From positions 10,147,177-10,211,176 of the forward strand of contig NC_092659.1 of NCBI RefSeq assembly GCF_032118995.1: a DNA stretch of 64,000 bases. The letters run 5' to 3'. Made by a program: the position numbers and the translations under genes. The notes under the pieces are model-generated. The model ran no database searches. It saw only the letters and a program-made list of their open reading frames with translations, and was not told the origin of the DNA. Below, in pieces: positions 35,101 through 44,780 of the stretch. Origin of the DNA: Asterias amurensis (taxonomy: Eukaryota > Echinodermata > Asteroidea > Forcipulatida > Asteriidae). How positions within the stretch are numbered: the stretch's first letter is position 1; each line of letters begins with the position of its first letter.

Positions 35101-35630
35101 TTCAGTTACCTTCTTGGCGTTACAAGTTATCCCTACTCGGTCAATATGAAGGACATTGTTGGGTCTTACTGCAGTGCTTCTTATCGTCAATGGCAAACAT
35201 TTACAACGAAAAGATATTTAAAGAGGGTCATGGAATGGAGGATAGTATCTATATTCAGAACACTAAACTTTATCTGTTTGGTGTGTTTTTTAATTTATCA
35301 TCAATTGTTTTCATTGATAAATATTGGGAACGTGTCACAAAGTGTGGCCTTTTTCATGGTTATAACAAATTCTCATGTCTTCTGATTTTTGTGAATGCCT
35401 TCATGGGGCTGACAGTAGCGTTGATACTCAAGTTCAGAGACAACATGTTTCATGTGTTATCGGCACAGATCCTCACTGTAGTGGTAATAACGTTGTCTGT
35501 TTTGTTAATGGGGTTCAAACCATCCCTTGAGTTTTTCCTGCAGGCGCCAATAGTGCTGTTGGCTATTTATATTTACAATAATAGCAAAGATACGGAAACA
35601 CAGAGTAAAGACAACTTATTGGTTACTTGA
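29156..35630 (+). CDS. SLC35A5: SLC35A5-type nucleotide-sugar transporter
   Basis: Five coding exons with matching phases: 29156-29273, 30438-30542, 31175-31296, 33408-33475 and 34868-35630 (TGA). They sum to 1176 nt, a 391-residue protein (human SLC35A5 is a little over 420). Recognisable blocks in order are KCSANKD, DYLPVTVNLCAEMIKLL, WSVPGLLYFLDNLITFYV, NNFAIISTAVLFR, LQWASL, the family signature MANIYNEKIFKEG, LKFRDNMFHVL and PSLEFFLQAP. The closest human matches are SANEENKYDYLPTTVN and SSMANIYNEKILKEG. It should be a multi-pass Golgi/ER membrane protein moving UDP-sugars; the substrate is inferred from the family. The hydrophilic loop between the halves has N-glycosylation sequons (NVT, NES). 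The start is set by an in-frame TGA at 29141; a weaker out-of-frame ATG lies at 29143. Introns carry families A, D and H and other foldbacks. Confidence 0.95.
29389..29436. repeat. 24-bp tandem duplication
   Basis: GATGCAACTTTTTGCTAAG followed by TTG(TTGTA) occurs twice head-to-tail within SLC35A5 intron 1. Confidence 0.8.
30000..30270. repeat. Foldback-like element in SLC35A5 intron 1
   Basis: AGAACTAGAGGGCGCAC at 30010 is inverted as GTGCGCCCTCTAGTTCT at 30255. Between them are two GCCATTTT...AAGTTGA blocks in direct orientation. Confidence 0.65.
30673..31133. mobile_element. MITE family A, symmetrical (double-left) copy
   Basis: TTAA-bounded at both ends. Unlike other copies, both halves are the family's left end: the GAAACGGCTCCCTCTGAAGT / GAAGAAGTAATTTTCC blocks occur on the left and again inverted on the right. 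A short piece of the normal right half (ACTCAATTGGTCGTCGAAG) sits in the middle. It is a long hairpin. Confidence 0.85.
31373..31630. mobile_element. MITE family D, full copy
   Basis: CAATGGGTGCGTTCGATTAG start and CTAATCGAACGCACCCATTG end. A clean 250-bp element in SLC35A5 intron 3. Confidence 0.9.
32265..32442. repeat. Foldback element in SLC35A5 intron 3
   Basis: CACATATTGACTGGCA and GTAACTAGTGTACGTCTA on the left arm are inverted at 32405-32440. Confidence 0.8.
32846..32858. repeat. Poly-G tract (13)
   Basis: Homopolymer in SLC35A5 intron 3. Confidence 0.8.
32971..33354 (+). mobile_element. MITE family A, full-length copy
   Basis: TTAAGGCAGTAGACACTATTG to CCACTGTCTTTAA with every internal block. 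It is a good reference copy and ends 54 bp before SLC35A5 exon 4. Confidence 0.9.
33466..34259 (-). other. Antisense open frame interrupted by a MITE, unidentified
   Basis: On the minus strand inside SLC35A5 intron 4, an open frame starts at ATG 34238 (in-frame stop just upstream) and runs into the family H MITE at about 34112. On the far side (from about 33935) a frame continues for some 155 codons to a stop at 33466, overlapping the end of SLC35A5 exon 4. If the MITE and one copy of its YTAA target are removed conceptually, both sides are in the same reading frame. Composition is Ser/Pro/Lys/Gln-rich without motifs I recognise (FTAPSKLYLENASP; KKQVTKFTQFGSSKR; HTSHDSKDALKPVEI). It may be a retrocopy fragment, an old exon of an antisense gene, or chance. 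Confidence 0.4.
33934..34112. mobile_element. MITE family H copy
   Basis: Ends TTAAGCCCAGTTCATAG and TATGAACCGGGGTTGAGG, with ACGAATGTTGACGTCAC and its inverse inside. A relative is at 61534-61736. Confidence 0.85.
34540..34708. repeat. Foldback element in SLC35A5 intron 4
   Basis: ACACAAAACACAATGTCCACAT on the left is inverted as ATGTGGACATTGTGTTTTGTG on the right, with inner pairing around TTCAAACC. A fragment of the same arm recurs at 49214-49252. Confidence 0.85.
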
Positions 35631-36249
35631 TGAAGTTTTACTAAGAGCAAAGATTGTAACCACATTGTGACTTTTGGTTGGTGGAGTCGCAGTAACCACC
35701 AGCGTTCGCATTATTTTAATCGAATTAGTGCCCACAAACTTGATATGAAAAATAGTAACAGCTTTCATGAAGCCTGTTCAAAGATCCAACAGAAGTAAAA
35801 CTGTATGTGAATTTGGGTCACCTTGGGGTTCGTTGTCAGTCAGTGCCTCACATTATGTTTGAATTTCCTTTTATAATTTACCCAACGGGTACAACGAAAC
35901 ACAAAATATCAGCTTAAATTTTGGGTATTTTATTTTATATATGGCCCTTTTTAAAAAATAAGCTTCCTCCTTTTCCCCCACCAAGTGGCTTTGGTGAGGT
36001 TTGGGTGTTATATGTCAGTATTTGGATAAGATGTTGCACTGTTCACAAGTTTCCAAACAATTGAGTTTTATGTTCAACCAATGCCTTTGTGAGGTATGTC
36101 GCCATGCACCAGTGTTGATCAAGTTAAGTTTTGACCCATCTGTGGTGTTTAGGCTTAACCACTGAGACACTGATCTGTTGGATCAGACATCTTGGATTTG
36201 AATAGAAACTAAATAATATCTTTAAATCGTTTGCAGTACCCGCTGCTAA

Positions 36250-36455
36250 AACATAGGATTCGAACTGCCTCTAGCTACCGGGCAATCTCGGTGGTCTAGT
36301 TGCTCTAGAGCTGCAAAGGTCATGGTTTCGAATCACACCCAAGTAATCTGTGATTTTTTTTCACAGAACTCTGGAAGCACTTAACACACAGCAGTGTATT
36401 TGGGTAATAACCAAAATAAATATTCTTTGTCCCTGATGCAAATTTAACATCTTTA
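36250..36455 (+). mobile_element. tRNA-derived SINE
   Basis: Head ACCGGGCAATCTCGGTGG with a degenerate B box (TGGTTTCGAATCAC), then a body ending GATGCAAATTTAACATC. Same family as 19831-20294, opposite strand. Confidence 0.85.
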
Positions 36456-36807
36456 AAACTAACAACTATAGTCAATAGAGGGCGGTATAACAACTCTACA
36501 CAAATCAGCCCCATTTAATTGGCTAAAGGGGTACTGTTTATGGTGTCTATGCATTGTGTCTATGCAGATGTGTTTCCTTCCAAATGACATCCGTCCGGCT
36601 GGGAACTTTCATTTCTGGATTTGTAACTTGGGTAGGGGGTTGCTCTTAGGGAAAGGAATTTTTTTAATTATTTTGAGCAAAAAAAGGTGACGGTGGTGAA
36701 TTTAACTAACTGGTTTATGATTGTAACCCAAGTTAGGAGAGGCATTTTATATATATGTATTTGGTCGGGGTTTCCCTGAGTGGAAAATATGGAGTAACTG
36801 TGTTTAG

Positions 36808-36813
36808 AATAAA
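36808..36813 (+). terminator. Polyadenylation signal AATAAA for SLC35A5
   Basis: Canonical hexamer about 1.18 kb after the stop, followed by a GT-rich stretch (TGTGTGTGTC). No nearer hexamer is as well placed, but I cannot confirm use. Confidence 0.5.
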
Positions 36814-36834
36814 ACAAGTTCATTAAAATGTGTG

Positions 36835-38664
36835 TGTCATGTTGGGTTTATTTTAAAAAGTACTTCATTTTGTCACAATTCAAAACACATGATGTAAATA
36901 GAATGTAACACCTCATTAAAGGGCAACGTTATGCACCAGTAAAGAAGCTACAGTTTCCAGCATTCATAAGGTCATATCTTATATTTAATGTGAGAGCAAA
37001 GAAGATGAAATTCATTGCCCATACCATACACGAAAACAGTAAAGGTAAACTAGCAACAAAATCATATCCGCTTTGCGGATGGGTCTTAATTAAATTTGAA
37101 TGCATCAACTATAAATAGACTGTAGAAATGCAACTTACGAATGATCAAAGTGTATTCTGGAATGCCTATAAATTAACTAAAGTGGCTGAATCAAATCTTA
37201 ACTAATTTGAATGCACTACGGTCTATATTAGCTAAGAAGAAACCCTTATATCATTTGAGAGGATTGTGGGGAAAGGGTGAATTCGAATGCATGCATATTT
37301 ATTGATTGCATTTTTGCTGAAATTGTCCGGGAAAAGCTGTATAGTAGCTTTATATACACAGTTGCCAGGGTAAGATATTGCATTTTCAATTTTTCCTTTT
37401 GGCATAATATAATTATATTTTTTTTGTGATGTTATACTAGTAACATGTATCTTCCATAAGAATCGATTTTGATATGAACTTGAGTGACATATGAGGCTAC
37501 AGCAGTGAAGTCAGCTATTGTGAGCTGATGTCAAAGGGCCCATGGGAAGGAAATCGTACGGTACAGATAGAAGCAAGTCAATATTCATTACGAAGGAGGA
37601 CGCCTTGCTCGTTGTCAACTGATGAGTAGACCTACACTAGAAACACTACCAGCTGCTTCAACTATCGTTGTCTCATAAGACTGATCTTATTCTATGCGTA
37701 CAGCAAGGAATGTACAACAAGATTTGTCTTGCAACCTTAACCAGAACAGTGTACTTTTCCTATCCAAAGTTATAAGGATAGAACGTTTCATCTTTGGAGT
37801 TAACTCGAGAGCAACAGCCGACGCAGTGTGGAGCCTTGATTGCACTGCTGATGTAACCATAACCGTGCACTTTTATTTGTAATTATGGGCCTATCCGTGA
37901 TAATTGAAGGATAGAACTTTTCATTCTTGAGTTTACTCGAGAGCAATAACCGATGCAGTGTGGTGAGATGATTGTATCAGTCTGCTATGAATAGGCTTTA
38001 GTAGCTGGATAGATGTTGATGTAGATGTGATGTTAATCTCAACAAATTGACAAGTGATTCTAAATACTTGTGTGACGGACTTTGACGGGTTAATCGTGCG
38101 GGATATTATCCTCACAGGAATCTACGATATTTTTCACGGCTTATATCCCACACAAGGAACACAGACATATGGAGACTCATAGTTGTTGGGAAGCCATCTC
38201 CGGGACGTACCTCAGGAGGACGGCTACGATGATGATTATGATCTCGCACAATATACTGGCAACAATTTGAAAATAACGAAACGTGCATGAAACGCCTATG
38301 TTTGACTTCAGCGGGTTAACGTCGGTCATGAGTCTGTGAAAGGATTTAATCTGGGAAAGGATAACACTTTACGCCTGTGTTGATTAATGCATGTGTTGAT
38401 CTTCTATCATAATCGCCCATTTCATTGTACCCGGCATTGTTGGACTGCCATGTATCTTCGGAATCATAATCTTTCCACGGATCCTTTACTCACATGAACA
38501 ATATTCTGCAGGAATCTTTATTCGACACAACGCAAAACTTGATCGATTCTGCTATGCCGTGTTTGTCTATGTCGAACATCTCAAGGAAAGTGTTGATGGC
38601 ACGGGACAAAACTTAAAATATTTTCAAATTCAAATTATTTTTAAGTTGTTCATCTCCGAAGTTA
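36835..38664 (+). other. Upstream region of the H2-like receptor
   Basis: No separate gene seen. It holds a ~57-bp imperfect duplication at 37775-37831 and 37908-37963 (offset 133 bp; CTCGAGAGCAA core) and, at 38434-38474, a sequence matching the receptor's own TM1 coding region. Part of it is probably 5' UTR. Confidence 0.45.
37775..37963 (+). repeat. Imperfect tandem duplication, 133-bp period
   Basis: AGGATAGAACGTTTCATC...CGCAGTGTGG recurs as AGGATAGAACTTTTCATT...TGCAGTGTGG. The matching part is about 57 bp, with roughly 80 percent identity by eye. Confidence 0.8.
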
Positions 38665-39906
38665 ATGGCTGATACGGACTCTGCAATGGAGAATTCTTCG
38701 TCTGTCGCCAAGATGATATCTGCTTTGGTAGTTGATCAGAATGACAGTACTTACAAGACAGCTGAGCCTCACTCCTCTCCTTCTGTTGATGGGCAAGCCT
38801 CACCGCCAACCAACCCTGCAACAATTGTTGGACTGTCTGTTATCTTTGGAATCATAATCTTTTTAACAATTGGAGGCAACATATTGGTGTGTCTTTCCCC
38901 AGTTATCAGCTGTAAACTACGAACGGTCACATTCAATTTTCTGGTCTCGTTGGCTGTTGCCGATCTTTTACTGGGAGTTACCGTTCTACCATTTAGTGCA
39001 ATATCAGCTCTTACTACACATTGGTGGTTTGGGGTCATCTTCTGCAATATTTACATTTCATGTGATGTTCTCTTTAGCACTGCGTCAATTCTTCATCTTC
39101 TAGTTATAAGTCTTGATCGCTACATTGCCATTACAAGACCTTACTCCTACAAGTCTAAAATGGATCATTATAAAAGTGGTGTAGTTATCACATTCGTTTG
39201 GATTGTCTCATTTTGTGTCTCATTTATACCAGTGCATCTTGGATGGAATACCCCCAACGGTCATGTCCAAAACTATGATACACCAGGCAGATGTGTTTTT
39301 ACCTGGAATACAAGTTATAATCTATTTGACGGTATTATACTATTTTTTGTTCCTTTATTTTTGATGTGTGCCGTGTACGTGAAGATTGTTTTAATCGCTA
39401 ACCGTCAAGCTAAAGCAATTGGGAAAGTTATGGTAAACCCTTACCGCAATGAAAGTACATGTAACAACACACATCACAAGCAAATTGATGAACACAAGGC
39501 AATTAAGATAATTGCCATCGTCATGGGCTGTTTTGTCGTCTGTTGGGTTCCGTATTTTACAATGTTCACATTTACAACTGTATGTGACTGGCAAATCTCT
39601 GATGTTTGTTACCAGGTGGCTTTGTGGCTTGGTTACACCAACAGCTTGGTAAACCCTCTCATCTATGGTCTGCTAAACCGTGAATTCAGGAGAGCTTTCA
39701 AAATCATTCTATCTTGTTTCAGCTTAGATTTAAGATGCGGTAGGAGTCGCAAAAACAAGTCCAGCACAGCGACAGCAATGAATGTATCCGGCAGACACAG
39801 TGTTGTAAATCACATAAACGCAGGTCATTTGCGGCATCCTCCACGAACACCAAGCCAAATTTACCTTCAATTATTCAAATCTAATGCTGATGATGCAAAA
39901 AACTGA
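38665..39906 (+). CDS. Class A GPCR, histamine H2 receptor-like
   Basis: Single-exon 413-residue seven-helix receptor. Landmarks: GN at 71-72 (TM1), LAVAD with Asp100 (TM2), Cys127 and Asp134 (TM3; Asp134 is the amine-binding position 3.32), DRY 151-153, Trp179 (TM4), Cys210 (loop 2), Asp222 and Pro230 (TM5), CWVPYF 293-298 (TM6) and NPLIY 330-334 (TM7). N-glycosylation sequons lie in the N-tail (about 10 and 26). Human H2 receptor has very similar SIHLGWN, EHKA, CWFPYF and WLGYANSALNP segments (here PVHLGWN, EHKA, CWVPYF, WLGYTNSLVNP), and the TM5 Asp is kept. The TM5 position equivalent to H2 Thr190 is Leu226. It is probably a Gs-coupled amine receptor at the plasma membrane; octopamine- or trace-amine-type ligands remain possible. 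Leu226 argues for caution on histamine. Confidence 0.9.
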   Translation: MADTDSAMENSSSVAKMISALVVDQNDSTYKTAEPHSSPSVDGQASPPTNPATIVGLSVIFGIIIFLTIGGNILVCLSPVISCKLRTVTFNFLVSLAVADLLLGVTVLPFSAISALTTHWWFGVIFCNIYISCDVLFSTASILHLLVISLDRYIAITRPYSYKSKMDHYKSGVVITFVWIVSFCVSFIPVHLGWNTPNGHVQNYDTPGRCVFTWNTSYNLFDGIILFFVPLFLMCAVYVKIVLIANRQAKAIGKVMVNPYRNESTCNNTHHKQIDEHKAIKIIAIVMGCFVVCWVPYFTMFTFTTVCDWQISDVCYQVALWLGYTNSLVNPLIYGLLNREFRRAFKIILSCFSLDLRCGRSRKNKSSTATAMNVSGRHSVVNHINAGHLRHPPRTPSQIYLQLFKSNADDAKN

Positions 39907-39949
39907 CATTCAAACGTGGTATACAACAAGAACGGGAATTTAATGGTGA

Positions 39950-40310
39950 TTAAAGGCAGTAGAATGCACTATAATGGTAGTTACTCAAAATAATTATTAG
40001 CATAAAACCGTAAAACTCGGTAACGAGTAATTGTGAGAAACGGCTCCCTCTGAAGTAACGTAGTTTTCGAGAAAGAAGTAGTTTTCCACGAATTTGATTT
40101 CGAGACCTCAGAATTAGGTTTTGAGGTCTCGAAATCAAGCTTACCAAAGCACACAACTATGTGTTTTTTCTTTCATAGTTATCTCGCAACGTCGACGACC
40201 AAATTGAGTTCAAATTTGTACAGGTTTTTTATTTTGTGTATATGTTGAGTTGAGATACACCAAGTGAGAAGACCGGTCTTTGCAATTATCAAAAGTTTCC
40301 AGCGCTTTAA
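39950..40310 (+). mobile_element. MITE family A copy downstream of the receptor
   Basis: TTAAAGGCAGTAGAATGCAC start and AGCGCTTTAA end, with full internal blocks. It lies 44 bp after the receptor stop, so it may be within the 3' UTR. Confidence 0.9.
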
Positions 40311-40549
40311 GTATTAAATATAATTACAAAAATTATTTAAAGTTCAAAGTCGGCTATTGGTAATTATTTACGCATTCCAGCAGCAGCCTTGCAATGATGT
40401 GATGTTGTTTTACCTTCATGAAATCCTCTTGAGGTTTAAATGGTTGGTTGGCACGACAATCCATCAGTTGCGTGACCACCAACAAACTGGTGTCATTGCA
40501 TTGGACTCAAGTTCTGAAGTTTAAATTTACGGAGAAGAGGCCCCCATGG

Positions 40550-40640
40550 GTATAAAATATCCAAAAACACAAGTGACGTCCTTGAGCAAGGCACTACCAT
40601 TCTCTAAACTCGGTGTAAATGGGAACTGGGTAGCCATGTG
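40550..40640 (+). mobile_element. SINE tail-like fragment
   Basis: GACGTCCTTGAGCAAGGCAC resembles the GTGTCCTTAAGCAAGACAC segment of the SINE at 53240. No tRNA-like head is seen. Confidence 0.4.
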
Positions 40641-40981
40641 ACATGTCCAAGCCAAATTTCATAATATGAAAATTTCCAATCAGAGACTGAACTCATCAAA
40701 TCATAGAGATGAAACGATCCAATATTCAAGTATTCTTATAAATATTCTTTAAAGAAACTGTTTTTTATCTGGGCCTTAATGTACAAATTGTTGTTATTTA
40801 CTCATACATAATTGTGGTAGAATTAGACCTCCATGGTATAAAGAACCTCAAAACCGACACAATTGGGGTCAACAATTGGACTATCCATGCTTGAGTAAAT
40901 CGAGTTTATTTTACCGCCCTAAAATCACCTAAACGAGGCCAGGTGGTCACGAGATACCGTCGCACGAAACAAAAACTATGT

Positions 40982-41160
40982 TGGTGCGTTCGGTTCGAAT
41001 AGCCTCCCCGGGTGAACCTCGATCTGCCCCTGGTGCTACGTTCGAATAGCTTTGACGTCATTCCAGGGGCTCAACCCCAAGTACCCTGCGGAACGGGTCA
41101 CTTGGGGCTGGCTGACAGGGTGTGTGTTACTCTTGTCAGGGGCTCACCACCCGAATCCAA
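40982..41160. mobile_element. MITE family D, partial
   Basis: GGTGCGTTCGGTTCGAATAG start, with TTTGACGTCATTCCAGGGGC inside. The right end is decayed. Confidence 0.75.
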
Positions 41161-41218
41161 ATACTTAGAGTGATTTTCTTGTCCGTTACAATTAATTTGA
41201 CTTCGTGCATGTAAAGGG

Positions 41219-41520
41219 TTAAAGACACTGGTGGACACCTTTGGTTGTCAAAGACCAGCATTCGCACGTGGTGTATCCCAACAATAACAAACCTGTAAAC
41301 ATTTGGACTTAATTGGTCATCAAAGTTGCAAGAGTAAAATTAAAGGTGCACAATAAAAGGCTTTTAATTTTTTGAGTGGGGAATTGACTTTTTTTTTTTA
41401 AATTAAGTTACTTCAGAGGGAGCCGTTTCTCACAATGTCTTGTACTATTAACAGCTCTCCACATCGCTACTATAGTAATATACATTTTTACGCTAACTTA
41501 TTTAGTGTCCAGTGCATGTA
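41219..41520 (-). mobile_element. MITE family A, degraded copy
   Basis: TTAAAGACACTGGTGGACAC start; minus-oriented blocks GAGGGAGCCGTTTCTCACAA and GTCCAGTGCATG end. Confidence 0.75.
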
Positions 41521-43002
41521 GTCTTTTCTCGAGTTAGGACGAGTTACTCCTCTTAACTTAACTTAAGTTTGTAATAACTCAAAATAGGTCCAAAAACTAA
41601 AGTCCTTTAGGTAATAAACTTAGACTATGTTTTGTTGAGTTGACCCCAAGTGTCTACGCTTAAAATTAATTTTGTGTAACATTTATAGCTTAGCCTACTA
41701 AAGTCTAATGTTGTGTAGTAGCACATAACCTCTATATTAGTCGCATAATGAAACCATCGTGTTACTTTACCTAATATTCAGGTAAAGAGAGATTTGTGAA
41801 AGTCTATACCTTTTTAGAACACCAAGTCTGATTTCACTGTTACTTGAGTTTGGTTAGAATGTCAACAATGTACAAGTACGTTTGGAACTTGATTAGGGGC
41901 CTACCATGGAGAAACTAATGTTGTATACAACCGTATGATGTATAAGTAACTACGCAAACTATAATGTGTTTTAAACCATATCCTGTTGGTCATAACTACT
42001 TCAAAGTATGAGCTCTTCTTTCAGAATATCGATGTATATAACTAATATTACCAGCAAAAACAGTAACAATCTGTCGGTATTCTCGGATCAGAAGAATTAT
42101 GCACTCATCGAAGAATAAGGGAAACATTGGCTGAGTATCCCTTATTTATAGTGCGCATATAAGGTGCTCAAAGCTCATGAAAAGAAAGCAACATATATAG
42201 GCGAAATGGACACTAGGGAATCAGAGGGAACAGCAAAATGAAGGGGGTAAAAAGAAAAAAACGACTACTGATAAGGTGTTTGAAATAAATTAAATTTCAG
42301 TCTGTCTTTAAAGGTGCACACGGTACCATTTCATCACTACCATTCGCATTGTCTCAAACTTGTCAGCTTTTCATGCACATAATCCATAAACACTTTATTA
42401 TCAAACACGCGACCTGCCAGTTGTCGTATTTTCGTCTTTTGATTGGCCTCATTGCAGGCATTTTGCTAGCCATATGGCAAACGTGATGGCCTTAGGCGAT
42501 TGTGGTGCAGAATATCAGAACAAAATATGACAGATAATTCCTAACTGGTTTTACTAAATCCCAATTTACTATTCGCAAGTAGCAGAATGGAAACAAAACT
42601 GCGTGCTCCTTATGGCTCAATGAGCAATAGAAAGCAACGATCAGACAACATGGAAGTTTGGTCAAGTCGAGAGCTTCAGTGTAATGCAGTCTACCTGCAG
42701 AACACTCGATTTAATAAGTCTCCTTTGTGATTTATCTGCGCGAGTAGACGTGATTTTTCATGCGTGACCTCGGTTTAATACTAATTAGTCAAAAGGGCTT
42801 CTGAAATTCAGTCTTATTCGGCTTTTTTTGAAAAGTATTGACATAAATAATGTAGAAGTACACTGAAATGAAGAGCATATCTGTCGTTATGTCTAAAAAC
42901 AGTCGGTGCAACTCAAATTTTAAAAAGAGAAATTTGTACGTAAAAAATGGCTTCCAAAACAGAGAAAACAAGTCACAAAACACGGAAAATGTTCATGTTA
43001 TG
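41521..43002. other. No gene or repeat recognised
   Basis: AT-rich; no splice-supported exons found. Confidence 0.4.
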
Positions 43003-43193
43003 AATGTCGGCAACAGTCCCCAATTAGTATGTATGGATAGATTATTTCATATTCTACCTGGCAAGACCGGATCGTTCCTAGTCCAGTCAGGATACAGCGA
43101 TTTCCACCGTTAATCCAAACGCTAATTTTAACATTTCCAGGTAGAATATGAAATAATCTATCCATACATACTAATTGGGGACTGTTGCCGACA
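43003..43193. mobile_element. Near-perfect foldback, ~58-bp arms
   Basis: ATGTCGGCAACAGTCCCC through ATATTCTACCTGG (about 43004-43061) is inverted at about 43137-43193 with almost no mismatch. The spacer is about 75 bp. The high arm identity implies a recent origin. Confidence 0.85.
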
Positions 43194-43851
43194 GTCATCA
43201 AAACACATATATTAGTGACAAAAGCTTTATTTTGAATAAATACCACTTCCAGGTGACTTTAATAATTGTGTTAGTTATCCTTTCTACATAAAAGAGATAT
43301 AACGGGTGGGCAGTTTTTGTCTACTTAAAAGAGATAATATAACGAGTAGGAGGTTCTTTTTATATAAGAGTCACGAAGCTCTTGAGAGAACACGTTAATT
43401 GGCTAAAGATGACACCGATGTTCATAAAAATTATTGCCAATGCTACTTCTGGATTTCATGAAGTAAATTTTGAGCTAATGAAATTCAGATTCACATTTTG
43501 TGGTTTGAGATCTGTAGAGTCCGCTGCATAGATAGCCACTCCTCCTCCAGGCTTGTTGCACATTGCTCTAGTAAAGTTTGAAACGTGGAATACTAGCCGC
43601 CTGGATGGTATAATCAGTTTACAAAGTGTCCCGCTATTGCTACATTAAAACAGTGCTGTTTTAGGAAAGTTCCACCTCATCAATCTTGCTATTGAGCGAG
43701 CGTGCATTGGTCAGGAGCAAAACGGACAGAAGGGGAAGATTGCCACTCGAAGATTGTACCCGGAATAAGGGATCAATAAACCGTTTTTGGTGTATTTTCA
43801 GCCTTTGTTTGGACAAACTTCGATGTTTGTCTCCCTTTATGTTTATCTTCT
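43194..43851. other. No gene recognised
   Basis: A near-repeat of AAGAGATATAACGGGTGGG-type sequence (two copies near 43290-43350). Otherwise nothing. Confidence 0.4.
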
Positions 43852-44060
43852 TTAAAGGCAGTGGACACTATTGGTTAATCACTCAAAATAATCATTAGCA
43901 TAAAACCTTACTTGGTACTGGTTCTTTCATTATTATCTCGCAACTTTGACGACCGATTGAATTCAAATTTTCACAGGTTTGTTAATTTATGCATATGTTG
44001 AGATACACCATCTGTGAAGGCTATTCTTTGACAATTACCAATAGTCACCAGTGTCTTTAA
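43852..44060 (+). mobile_element. MITE family A, internally deleted
   Basis: TTAAAGGCAGTGGACAC start, then a jump from CTTACTTGGTACTGG to the TTCATTATTATCTCGCAAC block, and TTAA end. Confidence 0.9.
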
Positions 44061-44257
44061 AGGCAGTGGACACTATTGGTAATTACTCAAAATAATTGAT
44101 GGCATAAAAACTTACTTAGTACCAAGCAATACAGAGCTGTTGATAGAATAAAACATTGTGAGAATTTTCACAGGTTTGTTTATTTGTGCATATGTTGAGA
44201 TACACAAAGTGAGAATACTGATCTTCGACAATTACCAATAGTGTCCACTGCCTTTAA
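44057..44257 (+). mobile_element. MITE family A, internally deleted, sharing TTAA with its neighbour
   Basis: Its left TTAA is the right TTAA of the preceding copy. It has a different internal deletion, from ATTGTGAGAA directly to TTTTCACAGG. Confidence 0.9.
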
Positions 44258-44393
44258 CGACAATTAAGGGGCACTGATTGAATGCAGAACACAAGAAGTG
44301 AAATGTGCAAAGTGCACATGTTGCTTTCAGACGAGTTCATCTGTTTTTTTGTTTTGTTTTTAATAGTTTGGAACCGAACCCACGCTTGATTGG

Positions 44394-44780
44394 TTAAAGG
44401 CGGTGGACACTATTGGTAATTACTAAAAATAATTGTTAGCATAAAACCTTTCTTGATTGCGAGTAATGTGGAGAGGTTGATAGTATAAAACATTGTAAGA
44501 AACAGCTCCCTCTGAAGTGACGCAGTTTTCAAAAAAGAAGTAATTTTCCACGAATTTGATTGCGAGACCAGATTTAGATTTTGAGGTCTCAAAATCAAGC
44601 ATCTGAAAGCACACAACTTCGTGTGACAAGGGTGTTTTTTTTCTTTCATTTATTATCTCGCAACTTCGACGACCAATTGAGCTAAAATTTTCACAGGTTT
44701 GTTATTTTATGCATATGTTGAGATACACCACGTGAGAATACTGGTCTTTGATAATTACCAATAGTGTCCGTTGTCTTTAA
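44394..44780 (+). mobile_element. MITE family A, full-length copy
   Basis: TTAAAGGCGGTGGACAC to TGTCCGTTGTCTTTAA, with all blocks present. Confidence 0.9.

Larger units (their letters stand above)
35631..36834 (+). other. Presumed SLC35A5 3' UTR with a SINE
   Basis: Runs from the stop codon to just past a canonical AATAAA at 36808-36813. It contains a plus-strand tRNA-derived SINE. The 3' end itself is inferred. Confidence 0.55.

Noticed and set aside
34843-35385. 180-codon frame overlapping SLC35A5 exon 5
   Set aside because: It is an out-of-frame shadow; the neighbouring frame matches SLC35A5 from end to end.
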